Assembly: GCA_038363925.1 (NCBI GenBank)
Contig: JAQQWL010000004.1
Location: forward strand, 1,054,001-1,118,000
Direction of reading: 5' to 3'
DNA from: Apiospora phragmitis
Lineage: Eukaryota; Ascomycota; Sordariomycetes; Amphisphaeriales; Apiosporaceae
Length of the DNA: 64,000 nt
Each line of letters opens with the position of its first letter. Within the stretch, counting starts at the first letter, position 1. Positions 13,401 through 26,776 of this stretch are shown one piece after another. The notes under the pieces were generated by a model that was not told where the DNA came from, made no database searches, and saw only the letters and a list, made by a program, of their open reading frames with translations. Both the position numbers and the translations under genes were made by a program.

Positions 13401-15576
13401 GTTTCCGAATAAATATCCTCGTTAGTAAGCCGGTAATAGAACGCGGCGTCTGTTAAATAAATAATATTTTATTATATATTTTTTAAATCGAAATATTCGT
13501 ACTCTTTTTCGTTATTTTCTAACTCTTCTTTATTTTTTTTTTTTAATTTTAAACGAACGTTTCGTATTTATTTTAAAAAAAGGGGCCTTATTTAATACTA
13601 TTATACGTTTAAAAATATTAATTTTTTATTTAAAACTATTTTTCGGCTAGGTAGTTTATTAATTAATAGCTTTATTTATAATAAATTCGGTAAGTTCTTT
13701 GTTTGAACTTCTAGTTTTTATATGGTAATTTTAATCGGAAGGTGCCGGCGGGTCGCTAGATCCTTTCTTATTCTGATGGTCGGCTATTATATGATAATTT
13801 GTTACCGTAAGCTGGTTAGTTTCTTTTCGTATAATTATTTATAAACCGTTTATTAATTAAGTATGTATTTATAGCTAGGTTTTGATATAATTCCTCCGTT
13901 AAATATTATTCTAATAATATTTAATCCGTTATTATATTTAATAATATGCGAAAGTTTAAAAATAACGTTTTATATATTAATTTTTAATAAATAAAAGTTA
14001 ATAAAAGTTCCGGAACTCCTCGATAAACTCTTATAACGAAGGTATAAAAAGCGATCTTTCCTTCGAATCCTTTTCCGAAAGCTCGTTATACGAATTAAAG
14101 CTTATTTAGCAGGATTTTTAAAACCTTAATAAGTTATTTCTCGGCGTTCTTATTTTTTATTTATATGAAAGAAGTTATTATTTAATTTATAAAATATTAT
14201 ATATAATTTATTATCGTATTAAAATATAAATCTATTAAATAATATATCTCGTTTTATTTTTTTTTTTAGGTCCGATATAATTAAAATAGAATACCTTCGT
14301 ACGGCCGGAAAAAATATTTAAAAAGATTATATAATATTAGTTTTTTAATATATCTAGCCGTTAATATATTCCGATAAATATCTATACTTTATTATAAAAG
14401 ATATTATATAACTTGCCGGTATAGTTCTTTTCCTTCCTTTATACCTTCGAAAAAATAACCACCTTATTTTAATCGATTTTACCGTTATAAATAGCTCGGC
14501 TTAGAGGGATATCGTATTCCGTAACGTACGCTAAACTAGATAATCGTGCCGTTTAGTCCGGCGGTATTAAAGTCGGAGAAGGAAAAAGGATAACGTCTTA
14601 CGACGTTTAGGTAATTAGGAATCTAGGGTTAAACGTCGGGCTTAAAGTGTTTAAAACTTTAGGATTAAACGTCGGTCTTAGAGTGCCTTGTAATGTCGCG
14701 AACGATTGCTTCGTACGGAGATCGGGTATTTCTCGCTTAGGCGGCGGTTTTTCGACTATTTATTCTCGGGAAGAGTATAGAATATCCTCTTTTCGGGTTT
14801 CCGAAATCGGTTCTGCCGGTCGGTCTTATTAATATGTAAAATTAGTTAATAATATTAAACTTATAAGCTTAGTTTTAAAAGATCCGTTTATTAATATATC
14901 GACTCCGTATTTTTTAAAGTAATTAAAAAGCTTTTTTTAAAATATATAATTAATTTAACCGAATTAATATTCGGTTTATCCATTAAATTTTATAATAAAC
15001 GACTTTTTAAAGGAGGTCTTTTTTATTTTTAATATATAATATTTTAAAAAGTATTATATAAAGTACGTTATAAATAATTTAAGTATTATTTTTTCGAAAA
15101 ATACGTTTAAAAGTTCGAATTCTTAAAAAGCGAGGTTAACGTTTCTTTTTTAAATTATTAAAAGGATTCCGGTATTTTAAAATATTTTTTTATACGTAAG
15201 CGGTTCGGGGTCTAGGGTTATCGGTCTATTTAAGTTCAGTACGTCCGGGCTCGATCCCGATTCGCTAACCGCGATTAACTCTATTTAATAAGGGTTATTA
15301 TTTTATAAATTATATAATAAAGTTATTTAAATATATAATTATATATAACTTAATTAATTTCGTATATAATTTAAAACTTAATCTCCTTTTTATAATATAT
15401 ACTCGGAAAAAAGGGTTCCTCCTCGTACAGTTAATTTAGTTTAGCTCTTCCTCCAAATCTCTAATAGGCGGAAATTCTCGGGGCTCCTTAATACGGTCGC
15501 CTTTATATTAATAAAGGCGTAAAACCGTCTCTTCACTTTTACTAATTTATAATCGCTATAAATAACTATTAATTAA

Positions 15577-15783
15577 TATTAAATAAATTCTCGTATATAT
15601 AATAATTCCGGTTTTAATCGGGATTTAATCGTTCGTATTTTATTATTTATATCTATTTTTAATACGAATTATACGGGGTATTATATACCCCTTTTAATAA
15701 AATAAGAAAAGGGTTCGTACGTATAGGTACGTAACACCCCTTTTAAAGTAATATAAACAGCTTTAATTCCAGCTGTTCTAATA
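15577..15783 (-). repeat. Copia 5' LTR (right copy)
   Basis: It starts TATTAAATAAATTCTCG and ends GCTGTTCTAATA. It pairs with the LTR at 6929-7134; the differences are nearly all C/T or G/A, as RIP produces. The duplicated target ATAAT follows at 15784-15788. Confidence 0.85.
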
Positions 15784-15788
15784 ATAAT

Positions 15789-16738
15789 AGAGTTCGAAAG
15801 CTATCGAGTAGTAGCTTTCGTGGCCGTTTAAAATTAAGAGGCGATAACGATTTTTTATACGAGACTTAATATATTAATTAAAGTATCGAATCTAGTCCTC
15901 GCTTTTATTATTCGTAATTTAGTTATTTTTAATAATTATAATTACTTAATCTTTTAATAATAAATTATTTTTATATTAAAAAGAGAGGCGCGTTTTCCCG
16001 GTAAAGATAATATACGAAGGGATAGCGTAACCGTGTAATCCGACGCCTTAAATATTATAACCTATTCCCGGTTCTTTTATTATATTACCTTAGGCCTTCC
16101 GCATTAATCGGAGGTGGTTACGATTATTTCGGACGAGATTTAGCCTATAAGAAAGCCGGTTTCGTCGAAGTTATAGATATCCTCTTTTTAAATCTTATAT
16201 TTATAAATTATATTTCGTATAAAAATAAACTACGCGCGATACGTGTCGAGATTCTTATAAAAGATTCTTTAATAATCGATTCTTCGGTTAAACCGTGTTT
16301 AAAGGTTTAATTATTATTATATAAAGTTAAAGGCTTAATTAATACCGACGCGTAAATTAAATAATCGATTCGTTATATCTTTTATATTACTTAACCGAGG
16401 AGGAAATAATTACGTATTTAAATTAATAATATATCGATTAATCGTATTTTTTTCGAAATTTAAAAGCTTTCGAGAATTCGTAAATATTTCACGTTATATA
16501 AGTTAATTATTTCGTTTATGTTATAAAGTTTTCGATAAAATATAATAAATTAATATAGCTTTTTATACGTTTAAAATTAAGTCTTTTTAAAGCGCTTAAA
16601 ATATTAAAATTATATCACTCTTTTTTTAAAGTTATAATATTTTCGAACGTAAAAGAATATAAAAAAAGGTTAAAGCTATAAGGAAATTTATAAAAGTAAA
16701 TCATTCGCTTATATAAGATATTCGCTTATAAGATACGT
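15789..16738 (-). mobile_element. Fot1/pogo-like DNA transposon copy B, right half
   Basis: This continues copy B after the Copia insertion and ends in the inverted repeat CGCTTATAAGATACGT with TA at 16739-16740. The two halves add up to about 1845 bp, the same as copies C and D. Its minus strand near 15800-15830 carries the transposase block that reads GYESYYS-like in copy C. Confidence 0.85.
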
Positions 16739-16909
16739 TATATTTATTATATAAAATATATAAAGCTTTTTTAAACTTTAAAATACTTTTATCTCGTATT
16801 AAATTATATATTTTTAATTTAATTTTATTAATTTTTAATTAATGTTTTTAATTTATTATTATAATATAATAATATTATTTTTTATTTATTATATTAATTA
16901 AATAATATA

Positions 16910-16960
16910 AGCCAGCTAACGGTGCTACGGTCACCTCATGCAACGGCGACCCTAAAAACT
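16910..16960 (+). repeat. Terminal inverted repeat, left, of the second pogo-like element
   Basis: The core GGTGCTACGGTCACCTCATG is followed by AACGGCGACCCT. It is repeated in inverse orientation at 28270-28317 with only RIP-type differences (C/T). It keeps several CA and TG steps, so it is less mutated than its surroundings. Confidence 0.85.
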
Positions 16961-17200
16961 AATAATAATATTATATAATAATAATACGAATAATTTAATT
17001 AAAAATTAATACATAATCTTAAAAATACTATTTCAGTCCCGAAACGTTTTTATAACACTTTTAATCTTAGATTTAGAGTTAGATTTAATTATAACGGCTT
17101 TCGGCGCCGACGATAGAGGAGTAACAGCCTGGGGTTTTAATATAACGCCATTTATCTCCTTTTTAATTACTATAGCATCTCGTATACGCGTAAACTTTTA

Positions 17201-17828
17201 TATAACGAACGCTATCTAGGTTTTAAAAGAAACCTAGTAAGACGTACTGGGGTTTATATTAGTAATATAAAAGAGTATCCGAACGTGTAATAGAAGTCGC
17301 TTTTATTAATATAATAGGTAATAGTTTTATAAAACTAAAGGTAATTAAGGTGCGTAAATTTAAAGGTGTTTATAATAGTTTTATTAAAATTATTTATTTT
17401 ATTAATAAATTAAGATTAATATTTAAATTAATTATTAAAATAAAGAGTATTTATATAAAATATATAAGGGATATTTATAGTTATATATTTAACCCTTTTT
17501 TTATTAATTCGTTATTACTTAATAATCTCGCCTAATTACGTTTTACGCTACTTAATAATTTCGCTTAATTACGTTTTACGCTGCTTAATAATCTCGCTTA
17601 AGCGTTCGCCGTGCCACGTGGCTTATTAGCGATCGCCGTTATTTTATAGGCGTATTCGCCTTATTACCGGGCGTGGTATTATTATTTATTATTGAGGAAG
17701 GTCTAGCTTCGTATTAATATAGCTAGCGGTGCGGTCCGTAGTTATGGTATCGTAGCTTATTTAGGGTATAGTAGTTCCGTGCCGGTAGGTAGGGTTTTTT
17801 AGCCGTATAATTAGGTCGGGTTATAATA
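17201..17828 (-). repeat. Gypsy 3' LTR (left copy) with internal 33-bp tandem repeat
   Basis: It begins TATAACGAACG and ends GGGTTATAATA. It contains a tandem array of a 33-bp unit (CTTAATAATCTCGCCTAATT plus ACGTTTTACGCTA) at about 17518-17607, with two full units and a partial one. It pairs with 24206-24845. Confidence 0.8.
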
Positions 17829-18107
17829 TTATCCTCCTTTTTTTAATTATTTTATTTTTAAAGTATCGATTTTATAAATACCCTAGCCGTCCGCTATCGT
17901 GATTTATTAATAAGTTCTTTTTTCTTTATCGTTTTTTATTATAATATATACTTATTATAAATAATTATATCGAAAAATCTCGAATTAAGCTTAATCGTTC
18001 CTCTACCGTTCGTTATATAGATTTTATCGAAGCTTTTTTTAAATTTAGTTTTAAAGTTATGCCTTATAATCGCTACTTTATAAAAGGGTAGTTTTATATA
18101 ATAATAA

Positions 18108-18470
18108 AAGGCGTCGGTAAGTGTAAGGAGTGCACTCGTGCTAACTATGCGTGTAATAGTACCGGAGTCTTACTATCCTCCTTGCGGCGTATACAAGATG
18201 AGCACGACCGCCTATCTCGGGAAGAGTCCGCCGTAGAGGCCTATTTCTTGGAGCTTTAGTGCTAAACTAACAAGGCCGTTACCCGTTTTATTCGTTTCCG
18301 TAAATAAAAAGAGATAGCTCGTATTTAAAGGGTAAAGTTAGTATAGCGTGGTTTGCGTTCCTTAAACGAATTAGAGGAGTAAGAGTGTCGGGAGTTTAAA
18401 GCCGTTATAGCCGTTTAAATTTATAGAGGTTTTAATATTATTAATTAAAACGCGACCGATTTGTTTTTTA
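18108..18470 (+). pseudogene. Antisense accessory ORF relic inside the Gypsy element, Cys-rich
   Basis: Between integrase and the 3' LTR a plus-strand frame, opposite to pol, reads GKCKECTRANYACNSTGVLL and then a charged helical stretch with EHDRLSREESAVEAYFLEL. CxxCx6C followed by a coiled-coil-like region is seen in small extra ORFs of unknown role in some fungal Gypsy elements; that comparison is from general knowledge. Stops follow at several sites, so it is broken here. The 280 bp around it are noticeably less AT-rich than the rest of the element. Confidence 0.45.
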
Positions 18471-21400
18471 AACCGATCTCCGACGTTATTATTTAAACGC
18501 CCGTAGTTTTTTAATAATATTCGCTAAGTATTTTTTAAGTTTTTAAGTATTATTTTTTAATAAGTAATTTTTTTATTAAACGAAGTATTAAAAGCTTTAT
18601 TTTTTTTATTAATAATTTTATACTCGTACTAATCTATTTTAATTCTTAGTTATATATTGATTAAGTTTTTTTTAACCGTTAACTCGAGTAATAAAATATA
18701 AAATATAAGGTATATTTATATTATTTTAAATAGTAATAATTAGTAATTAGTTTTTAAAATAGTTTTTATAATTTTAAATAATCTTATCCTTTTAAAATTT
18801 AATTTATTATTTAATTATTTTATTTTAATATTTCGTCGTAAGAAATAAACTTTTTCTCCCTTTTTAAAAATTAATCCCTTTAACCTTGTCTAGTCGGCGT
18901 ATCCCTTTATTCGTTATTAAAAGAAAATAAGGTCTTATTATAATATAATTTAGAGTTCCTTTAGTTTTTCGATTTATATAGTCGCGATTAGTATTAGTTC
19001 TCTTTTTAAAAGCTTTTTAATAATTTCCGGGTTATATTTATAGTTTGTTTAAAATAATAAAATACGCGTAGCTTCGTTATTTACGTTATTATAAATAAAT
19101 TAAGTTATAAGTAATAGTTATACCTAATTATTTTGTTCGTAATTAATATAGTAGCGTAGGTATTATTTTAAAGTTTAGTTTATCCGCTCGGTTTATTTAT
19201 CTATTTAGAGGTGGTAAGCCGTAAATAGTTTATATTTAATTCTAAGTTATGTTATAAGTAATTTTTAGAATTTAGTGGTAAATAGTTTATCTCTATCGGA
19301 GATGATTATTTCGGGTAGCCCGTACTAGTTGACGATTATTCGGAAGAATATATATATTAGGTCATTAATATCGCTAAACTTTTTATACGGTAGGAAGTAG
19401 GTATATTTCGTGAGTTTATCTATAATTATTAAGATGTTATTATACTCGACCTTAATTAGGGGTTTTTTTAATAAAAGTAGCTTAATAATAAAGTTAAGTG
19501 TAATAGTTTTTTATATTTTATTTAATAATAAGATCGGCTATAATTCTTTATATAGCCGGTATTAAATAGCTTTAATTTTATTATAGAGGTTGTATTTATT
19601 AATTACTTTAGCTACGGTTAGTTTAAGGTTTTTATAATTAAATTATTTAGTAATCAGTTTCTAGGTTTTAAATATTTTTTAGTATCCGTGTGTAGGGTAT
19701 TTATAAAATTCTTTAATAAAGTCTTCGTGATACCGTTTAAGGATATAGATTTTATTTCGGTAAAAAGTGAGACCGTCGTGATTTTCGAAGTAATTCTTAA
19801 AGTGGTTCGCGGGGTCGGGGGTCTAGTTAAGTCGCCGGAACTTAATAACCTACTCGTTATTATATTAGACATAGTTCGTAACGTTTAATTATTTCGACGG
19901 TGTAAGGTTATCGTTTTAATTATAAATAAGAATAATCCGTATTTCAGGCGGGACCTTTTCTTAATAATTCGGTTATCGGCTTAATATGTCGGCGCGACCG
20001 TTCTCGTTACTTTTCCGGTAGATAATAGTAAGGTTAAATCTTAATAAGAACTTAGACTATTATATTTATTATTTATTTAATTTTTTAATAATAGTGAACG
20101 TTATAAGGTTTTTATAATCGGTATAAACTTTAATTAGTTTTATTATTTTATTAAAATAATGTTTTTATTTTTTATAAGCTTTAATAATAATTATTAATTC
20201 TTTATTATAAATTTAATAATTAAGCTTTAATTTATTAAGTTTTTTTAAAAAGAATATAACCGGGTGTGATTTCCCGTTATTATTTCGTTAATTAAGCTAT
20301 CCTCCGATCGTATAGTTCGATATATCGGTCTCGATTTTAAAGGGTTTAAACGGGTTTATTATACGAAGTATTAATTCGTTAAGGATTCGTTCCTTAATAT
20401 CGTAGAAGGTTTTATTTGTTTTCTCCGTTTATTAAAATAGTTCGTTCTTTTTTATTAGATTTGTTAGGGGTATCGCTATTCTATTAAATCCCGGGACGAA
20501 AATCCGGTAATAATTAATTAATCTTAAGAAGGATCTAACTTCTGTAGCGTTTATAGGCGTAGGTTACTCTTTAATTATTAAGATTTTCGAAGGTTTTATT
20601 CAAATTTCGCCCGAGGATATCACGTATCTTATAAAAGTGACGGATCGTTAGTAGAATTCGTTCTTTTTTAAGTTAATTAGTAGGTTAGTGTTTTATAGCT
20701 TTTAAAATATTAGTTTTACGTATTCTCGGTATTATTCGTCGTTTTCGAAATAAATAAGGATATTATTGAAATATATTATAACGAACTTATTAAAATATTT
20801 TTATAAGATATGGTTAATTATAGATTAAAAGCTAGCTAGTATATTAATTAAGTTAAACGGCATAGCTTAGTATTCGAAATAGCCGTACTTAGTTCGAAAC
20901 GCGGTCTTCCACTTTTTTCCTTTCTTAATTCGGATTAGGTTATATATATTAAGGAGGTCGAGTACCGTAAAGATTTTAATGTGTAACAGCTTATTTTATA
21001 AATCGCCGATTAATAAAAGAAGGTATCGGTTTTTAATAATAATTTCGTTAAATTTCTAGTAATCGATATATATACGTTATTTAAGTTTCCCGTCCTTACT
21101 TTTTTTTAAAACGAAGAGGATAGGGAAGCCTGTTAGTGATATAAATAGCTAGATAACTCTTTTCTTAAAGTTTTCCGTAATATACTCCTTTAAGGCTTGT
21201 TCGTACTCCTGGTTAAGTTTATATATAGATATAAATAGGGGTTCCTTCTTATTTTTAAAAGGTATTTTATAATCTTATCGTATATAAGGCGGTAAGCCTA
21301 TTTTTAATTTCTTATTAAAAAAAGCTTCGAATTATCGATACTTTTTTAATATAATTATTATAACGTTTAGCTTAGGTTTTTTAATAATATATACTTTAAA

Positions 21401-24205
21401 GATTTTAAGTTTATTAAGAGGTCGCTTTTTAAACTGCTATTTATTAATTAAACCTCTTTTTAATATATTTTATTAAAATTAGTTTATTTTTTAATTAATT
21501 TTAGGATTATTTACCCGTAATTAAAGTATTTTTAAAATTATATTATAGTTTGTAACGTCCGTGATATTATACGTAATTTATTTATAGCGTCCTCCGATAT
21601 TAATTAAAAAGTTCGCGATTTCTTTCCGTACTTTTTTATCGTTATAAGTTATAAATCCTTTATTAACGGTTTTAAATCGGTATAGGGCGTTTTTTTATTA
21701 TTATTTAAATTTAAAGTAATTAATAATTTATAATAAAATATAATTTCTTTACGCTCCGCTATCGAGTAACGCTTTAATATAGACTCTTTTTACGTTTATT
21801 ATTAATATAATATACTTATAGATAGCTCGATTATCTATTGTTTAGTATAAGGACTTATTTTAGTCCGCTTATTATCGTCCTTTTATAATAAGCGGCGTCC
21901 ATTTCTTGGATACTGCTCCTATAGGTAAGTAATAATTTCTTACGATCGGTCCTCGTATCGTTATTATTGTTCTCTCCGTTTTTTATAAGGCGTTTCTTGG
22001 TGTATTAATAAGGGTGTTTCTATATTCCTTTTTATGTGAAGTACTGTCCTTAATACTTAAAATTCGGGTTTTTTAAGCGATTCGAAGGTTTATTAAGTTC
22101 GCGGTAATTTATAAACGTTTTATAGGTTTTTTAATATATTAAAGGGGTTTTTCTATTAAGTATATATTTATATGTTTTAAAAGCGTTAAGCGCTCTTTTT
22201 TAAACGTTTATAAGCTCGCGATTTTTTTTAAGCGTATTTAAGGTATTAATTTTCGAAATACTCCCCTTAATCTCGTCCTTTTAAATAATATTATCGTAAC
22301 TACCGTAGATTTTTTTATATTAATAAGTATATACGTCGTTTATTAAGAATTAATGTTTAGATTTTTTCGATAGTATAGTTTAGGTATAGTTACGTAATAA
22401 GTTATTTATTAATCCTTTAGAGAAACTATTTATATTTAAGTTTTTTCGCAAGGTATTTTATATAAGCGTTATATACGTACGAAATTTATAAAAACGTAAA
22501 GTTTTTTTTATACGTAAGAGAAATTTATAGGTCGTCTTTTACGGCATAATTATTATAAATTTCTTAATTAAACCTGGCCGCGATAAATACTTAATATAAA
22601 TGTTTAAAGTCGGGGTAAAAAATATTAGGAATAATTAATTATTTATTAATTTTTAAATCTTTAAATTTAGCGATCTCGTATATTAATTCGTTTATAAATA
22701 TACTTATTAAACGTTTATAATTTATAAATTATTTTAATTAATTTATAATATTATTTATTAAATCGTTATTTTTATTATAAAGGGGGGGTTGTTCCCTTTA
22801 TATTATTATAATACCTCGGCTATAATCCTTTTTACCTCTCAGGGCTTTAAAGAATTATCCGGTACTTTCTTTATCCGCTAAATAAGAGGTGCACCCGTTA
22901 TCGTAATAAGCTATTTAAAATAAATTACCGTGTTTAATAATAGCGTTATTATTTTTAATAATTATTATAAAGGTATTTTTTATTTTAATAATATTAATAT
23001 ATCGTTTTTTTAAAATTTGTTAGAAATCTTTCCTCGGTGTTCGATATTTTCGAACGTAATATCCTAGTTTTTAATAGTTATAACAGGTGCCGCGTAATTT
23101 CTTATTTTATTTATTATACTTAATAACGTTAAAATTTATAAGCTTATTATAATAATTATACGCCGTAATATTTTTAAGCGTTATATAATTATATTAATAT
23201 AATCGCCCCGTATTAGTTTAGGTTTAATTAATTTACCGTTAAAGTCCGCTTTATTTTTCGCGGCGTTACTCGTATATATAAATATCGATTTTAATAATAA
23301 ATTCTATATACGAAAAGAAGTTATTAAAGGCGTTAAGCCGGTTAAGTTCGTTTTTAATATCGTCCTTTAGTTCTTAATAATATATTATAATTTTCGTAGC
23401 TTCGGTATAATTTAATCGAGCTATAATACATTAGAACTCGGCTATATAAAAAGCGGCTAATCCTTTTTACTTAAAGGTCTCAAGTTCTCTCTCCGCCTGT
23501 CGCTTTTCGTCGGGGTTTTAAAAAAGTGACTTAAAAGCTTATTCAAAGCCGTTATAACTTTCGAAAATACGTTATACCTTTATACGGTATAGCTTAACTT
23601 AATAATCGTTTTTTATAAGTTCGTTTAAATAAAGCTCGAACTAAACGAGTATTTTATTTTTAAAAAACGAGGCGGCGTAAATAACTCGCTAGGTAACGTT
23701 TTAAAACGTCTTTTTATAAAACCGTTAATAAGCCTTAACCTAAATAAAAAAACCTCAAAGGTTTCCGCTTATCTAGTTAAAAAGGGTTAACGGGCTAATT
23801 TTTATACCCTTTTTTAATACGATAGGGGTCTAGATAATATTAATAGCTATACGGAAGAGACGTACCTCCTCGCGTAGCTTATTAATATTATAAGGTATTT
23901 ATCTTAAAGTACCCTTAATTAAGAGCTCGTTACGCTCTTTTTCGAACTTAATATAATAATATTAATAATTAGCGCTTTCTTGCTCGAATTCCTTAATTCG
24001 TTTAACTAACGCTTATCGGGTAGGCCTATCGTTATTATCGTCGCTATCGATATCTATAACAGGGTCCCGTTAAAAGGTACTAGGGGTAGCGGAAGGAGTC
24101 TTTCCTTATCGGGCGGTGTTATTAAGGCCAGGTATAAATATAGTTTTTATAGTATTATTATTTAAAGGTTTAAATAATAACTTATAAGAATAAAAATAAT
24201 TAAAA

Positions 24206-24845
24206 TATAACGAACGTTATTTAAGTTTTAAAAAAAACTTAATAAAACGTATTAAGATTTATATTAATAATATAAAAAAGTATTCGAATATATAATAAAA
24301 GTCGCTTTTATTAATATAATAAGTAATAACTTTATAAGAATAAAAATAATTAAAATATATAAATTTAAAAGTATTTATAATAATTTTATTAAAACTATTT
24401 ATTTTATTAATAAATTAAAATTAATATTTAAATTAATTATTAAAATAAAAAGTATTTATATAAAATATATAAAGAATATTTATAATTATATATTTAGCCC
24501 TTTTTTTATTAATTCGTTATTATTTAATAATCTCGTTTAATTACGTTTTATATTATTTAATAATTTCGCTTAATTACGTTTTACGCTACTTAATAATCTC
24601 GTTTAATCGCGCTCTACGCTACTTAATAATCTCGCTTAAACGTTCGCCGTGCTACGTAGCTTATTAGTGATCGCCGTTATTTTATAGGCGTGGTGTTATT
24701 ATTCGTTATCGAGAAAGGTCTAGCTTCGTATTAGTATAGCTGGCGGTGCGGTCCGTAACTGTAATATCGTAGCCTATTCGAGGTATGGTAGTTCCGTGCC
24801 GGTAGGTGGGGTCTTTTAGCCGTATGGTTAAGTCGGGTTATAATA
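24206..24845 (-). repeat. Gypsy 5' LTR (right copy)
   Basis: It starts TATAACGAACG and ends GGGTTATAATA. It matches 17201-17828 throughout and carries three full units of the 33-bp tandem repeat (about 24525-24635) compared with two in the left LTR. Confidence 0.8.
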
Positions 24846-24937
24846 TTCTAGTTAAGGTTAAGTATTACTCTTTTTTTCTTTTTACCTCTTTCTTTTTTTA
24901 GATTACTTTCTAAAACTAACTTCTCGTGCTCTAATTA

Positions 24938-26774
24938 ATGTATCCCATAAGCGAATATCCTATATAAGCGAATGTCTCATTCTTTTACACCCCTTTTAAT
25001 AAAATATAAATTAATTTTATTATAACGTATTTAAAATATTAAAATTAATCGGAATCCTTATTTTTAAATACTTCTATATTATTTTAATAAGTACGCGTAT
25101 TATGCTCGGGTTCTCTATAAATTCTATAGCGTTATAAGCGTATCTTAAACGTCCTTGTATAACTACTCCTTTAACGCGATTCGTCTTATAATTATTTATT
25201 AACGTTTTTTTAAAACTATAAGTCTTTTTTATTTTATAGCCGTTTTTTTTTCGTACGGCGGCGCCGGCTAAATATCTTATTTATTTTTTAAAATATCGCG
25301 TTCTCATTTTTTAAAAAAGTAACTCGGTATATAATATACGTTATAACCTTTATAATTTAATTAAAACTAATTAAAATAAACGTTAAAAAATTATTTTAAT
25401 ATTATATAATACGGTTTTAAACGTATTTAATTTAAAATTAAGCTTTAATCAGGTTATTTAAAATTTTTAATTCTTAAGGAAGAAATAGGCCGGAAAATAT
25501 CCCCGGAAGTATTAAAATACGTAGCTTTATATCTAATTATAAAATAATATATTCCGAATTATACGGAACGAGTCTTATTTTTCGAAAGCTTTTTTATATA
25601 TTCGAAATAATAAAAATCGCCTAGAACTCTTTTAAAAACGTTAATAAAAAGTCCTCCTTTAAAATATAAATAATATACGCCCGTATAAAATATTTAATTT
25701 CTTTTTTATACACCTTTTTTAATATATAAAAATAACCGATATTAAAAGGCTAGAACTTATATAATAAATAAGAAAGTATATAAAGTATAATAATCGAGTT
25801 CTCTTTATAATAGAGCTCGAAAACTATCGAGTAATGGCTTTCGTAGCCGTCCAGGACTAAAAGGCGATAACAACCCTTCGTACGAAACCTAATATATTAA
25901 TCAAAGTGTCGAATCTAATCCTCGCCTCTTTCATTCGTGGTCCAGCTATTTTTAATAACTACAATCACCCAGTCCTTTAATAATAGGCTATTTTCGTACT
26001 AGGAAGAGAGGTACGTTTTCCCGGTAAAAATAATATACGGAGAAATAGCGTAACCGTGTAATCCGACGCCTTAACTAATTATAACCTATTCCCGGTTCCT
26101 TTATTATATTACCCTAGGTTTTCCGCGTTAATTAAAAGTAGTTACGATTATTTTAAATAAGATTTAATTTATAAAAAAGCCGGTTTTATTAAAGTTATAA
26201 ATATCCTCTTTTTAAATCTTATATTTATAAATTATATTTTATATAAAAATAAACTACGCGCGATACGCGTCGGGATCTTTATAAAAGACTTTTTAATAAT
26301 CGATTTTTCGGTTAAAACGCGTCCGGAAGTCTAGTTATTATCGTATAAAATTAGAGGCCTAATTAACGCCGACGCGTCCCGCGTCGCGTAAATTAAATAA
26401 TTAATTTATTATATCTTTTATACTACTTAACTAGGGAAAAAACGATCGCGTATTTAAATTAATAATATATTAAATAATCGCATCTTTTTCGAAATTTAAA
26501 AGCTTTTAAGAATTCGTAAATATTTCGCGTTATATAGGTTAACTATTTCGTTTACGTTATAAAGTTTTCAATAAAACGTAATAAATTAATATAACCTTTC
26601 GTACGTTTAAAGTTAAGTCTTTTTAAAACGCTTAAAGCGTTAGAATTATATTACTTTCTTTTTAAAGTTATAATATTTTCGGACGTAAAAGAATATAAAA
26701 AAAGGTTAAGGCTATAAAGAAATTTATAAAAGTAGGACATTCGCTTATATAGGATATTCGCTTATGAGATACGT
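24938..26774 (-). mobile_element. Fot1/pogo-like DNA transposon copy D, full length
   Basis: It is 1837 bp, begins ATGTATCCCATAAGCGAAT after TA (24936-24937) and ends CGCTTATGAGATACGT before TA (26775-26776). On the minus strand around 25810-25970 the transposase reads GCYRLLVLDGYESHYSIVFE, the Fot1 DDE signature (family LDGHESHHS), and is preceded by a WTTNERGED-like block. It is the best-preserved copy and shows the uninterrupted site into which the Copia element of copy B went. Stops still disrupt the frame. Confidence 0.88.
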
Positions 26775-26776
26775 TA

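Larger units (their letters stand above)
6929..15783 (-). mobile_element. Ty1/Copia-like LTR retrotransposon inserted in Fot1-like copy B
   Basis: The element is bounded by two LTRs of about 206 bp and flanked by the 5-bp duplication ATAAT (6924-6928 and 15784-15788). It is 8855 bp in total, or about 7.0 kb without the Fot1-like copy C nested in it at 8621-10481. Coding sense is minus, shown by the RNase H C-terminal part at 8410-8618. Elsewhere the interior is too mutated to read gag or integrase reliably. The region from about 7430 to 8300 between the 3' LTR and RNase H is extremely AT-rich, with a TA-repeat tract near 7480-7570. Confidence 0.85.
17201..24845 (-). mobile_element. Full-length RIP-degraded Ty3/Gypsy LTR retrotransposon
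   Basis: It is 7645 bp, with LTRs at 17201-17828 and 24206-24845 and flanks TTTTA (17196-17200) and TTCTA (24846-24850), a 5-bp duplication differing by one RIP-type change. On the minus strand, the reverse-transcriptase core is at about 20741-20790 (YFNNILIYFE, family YLDDILIYSE). The integrase block YGLPEIIISDRDKLFTTKF is at about 19270-19340, preceded by a stop where the family has Trp. An H2C2-like integrase N-terminal stretch lies around 19654-19872. Order on the element is therefore gag, pol, integrase from right to left, as in Gypsy. Only fragments remain open. Confidence 0.85.
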
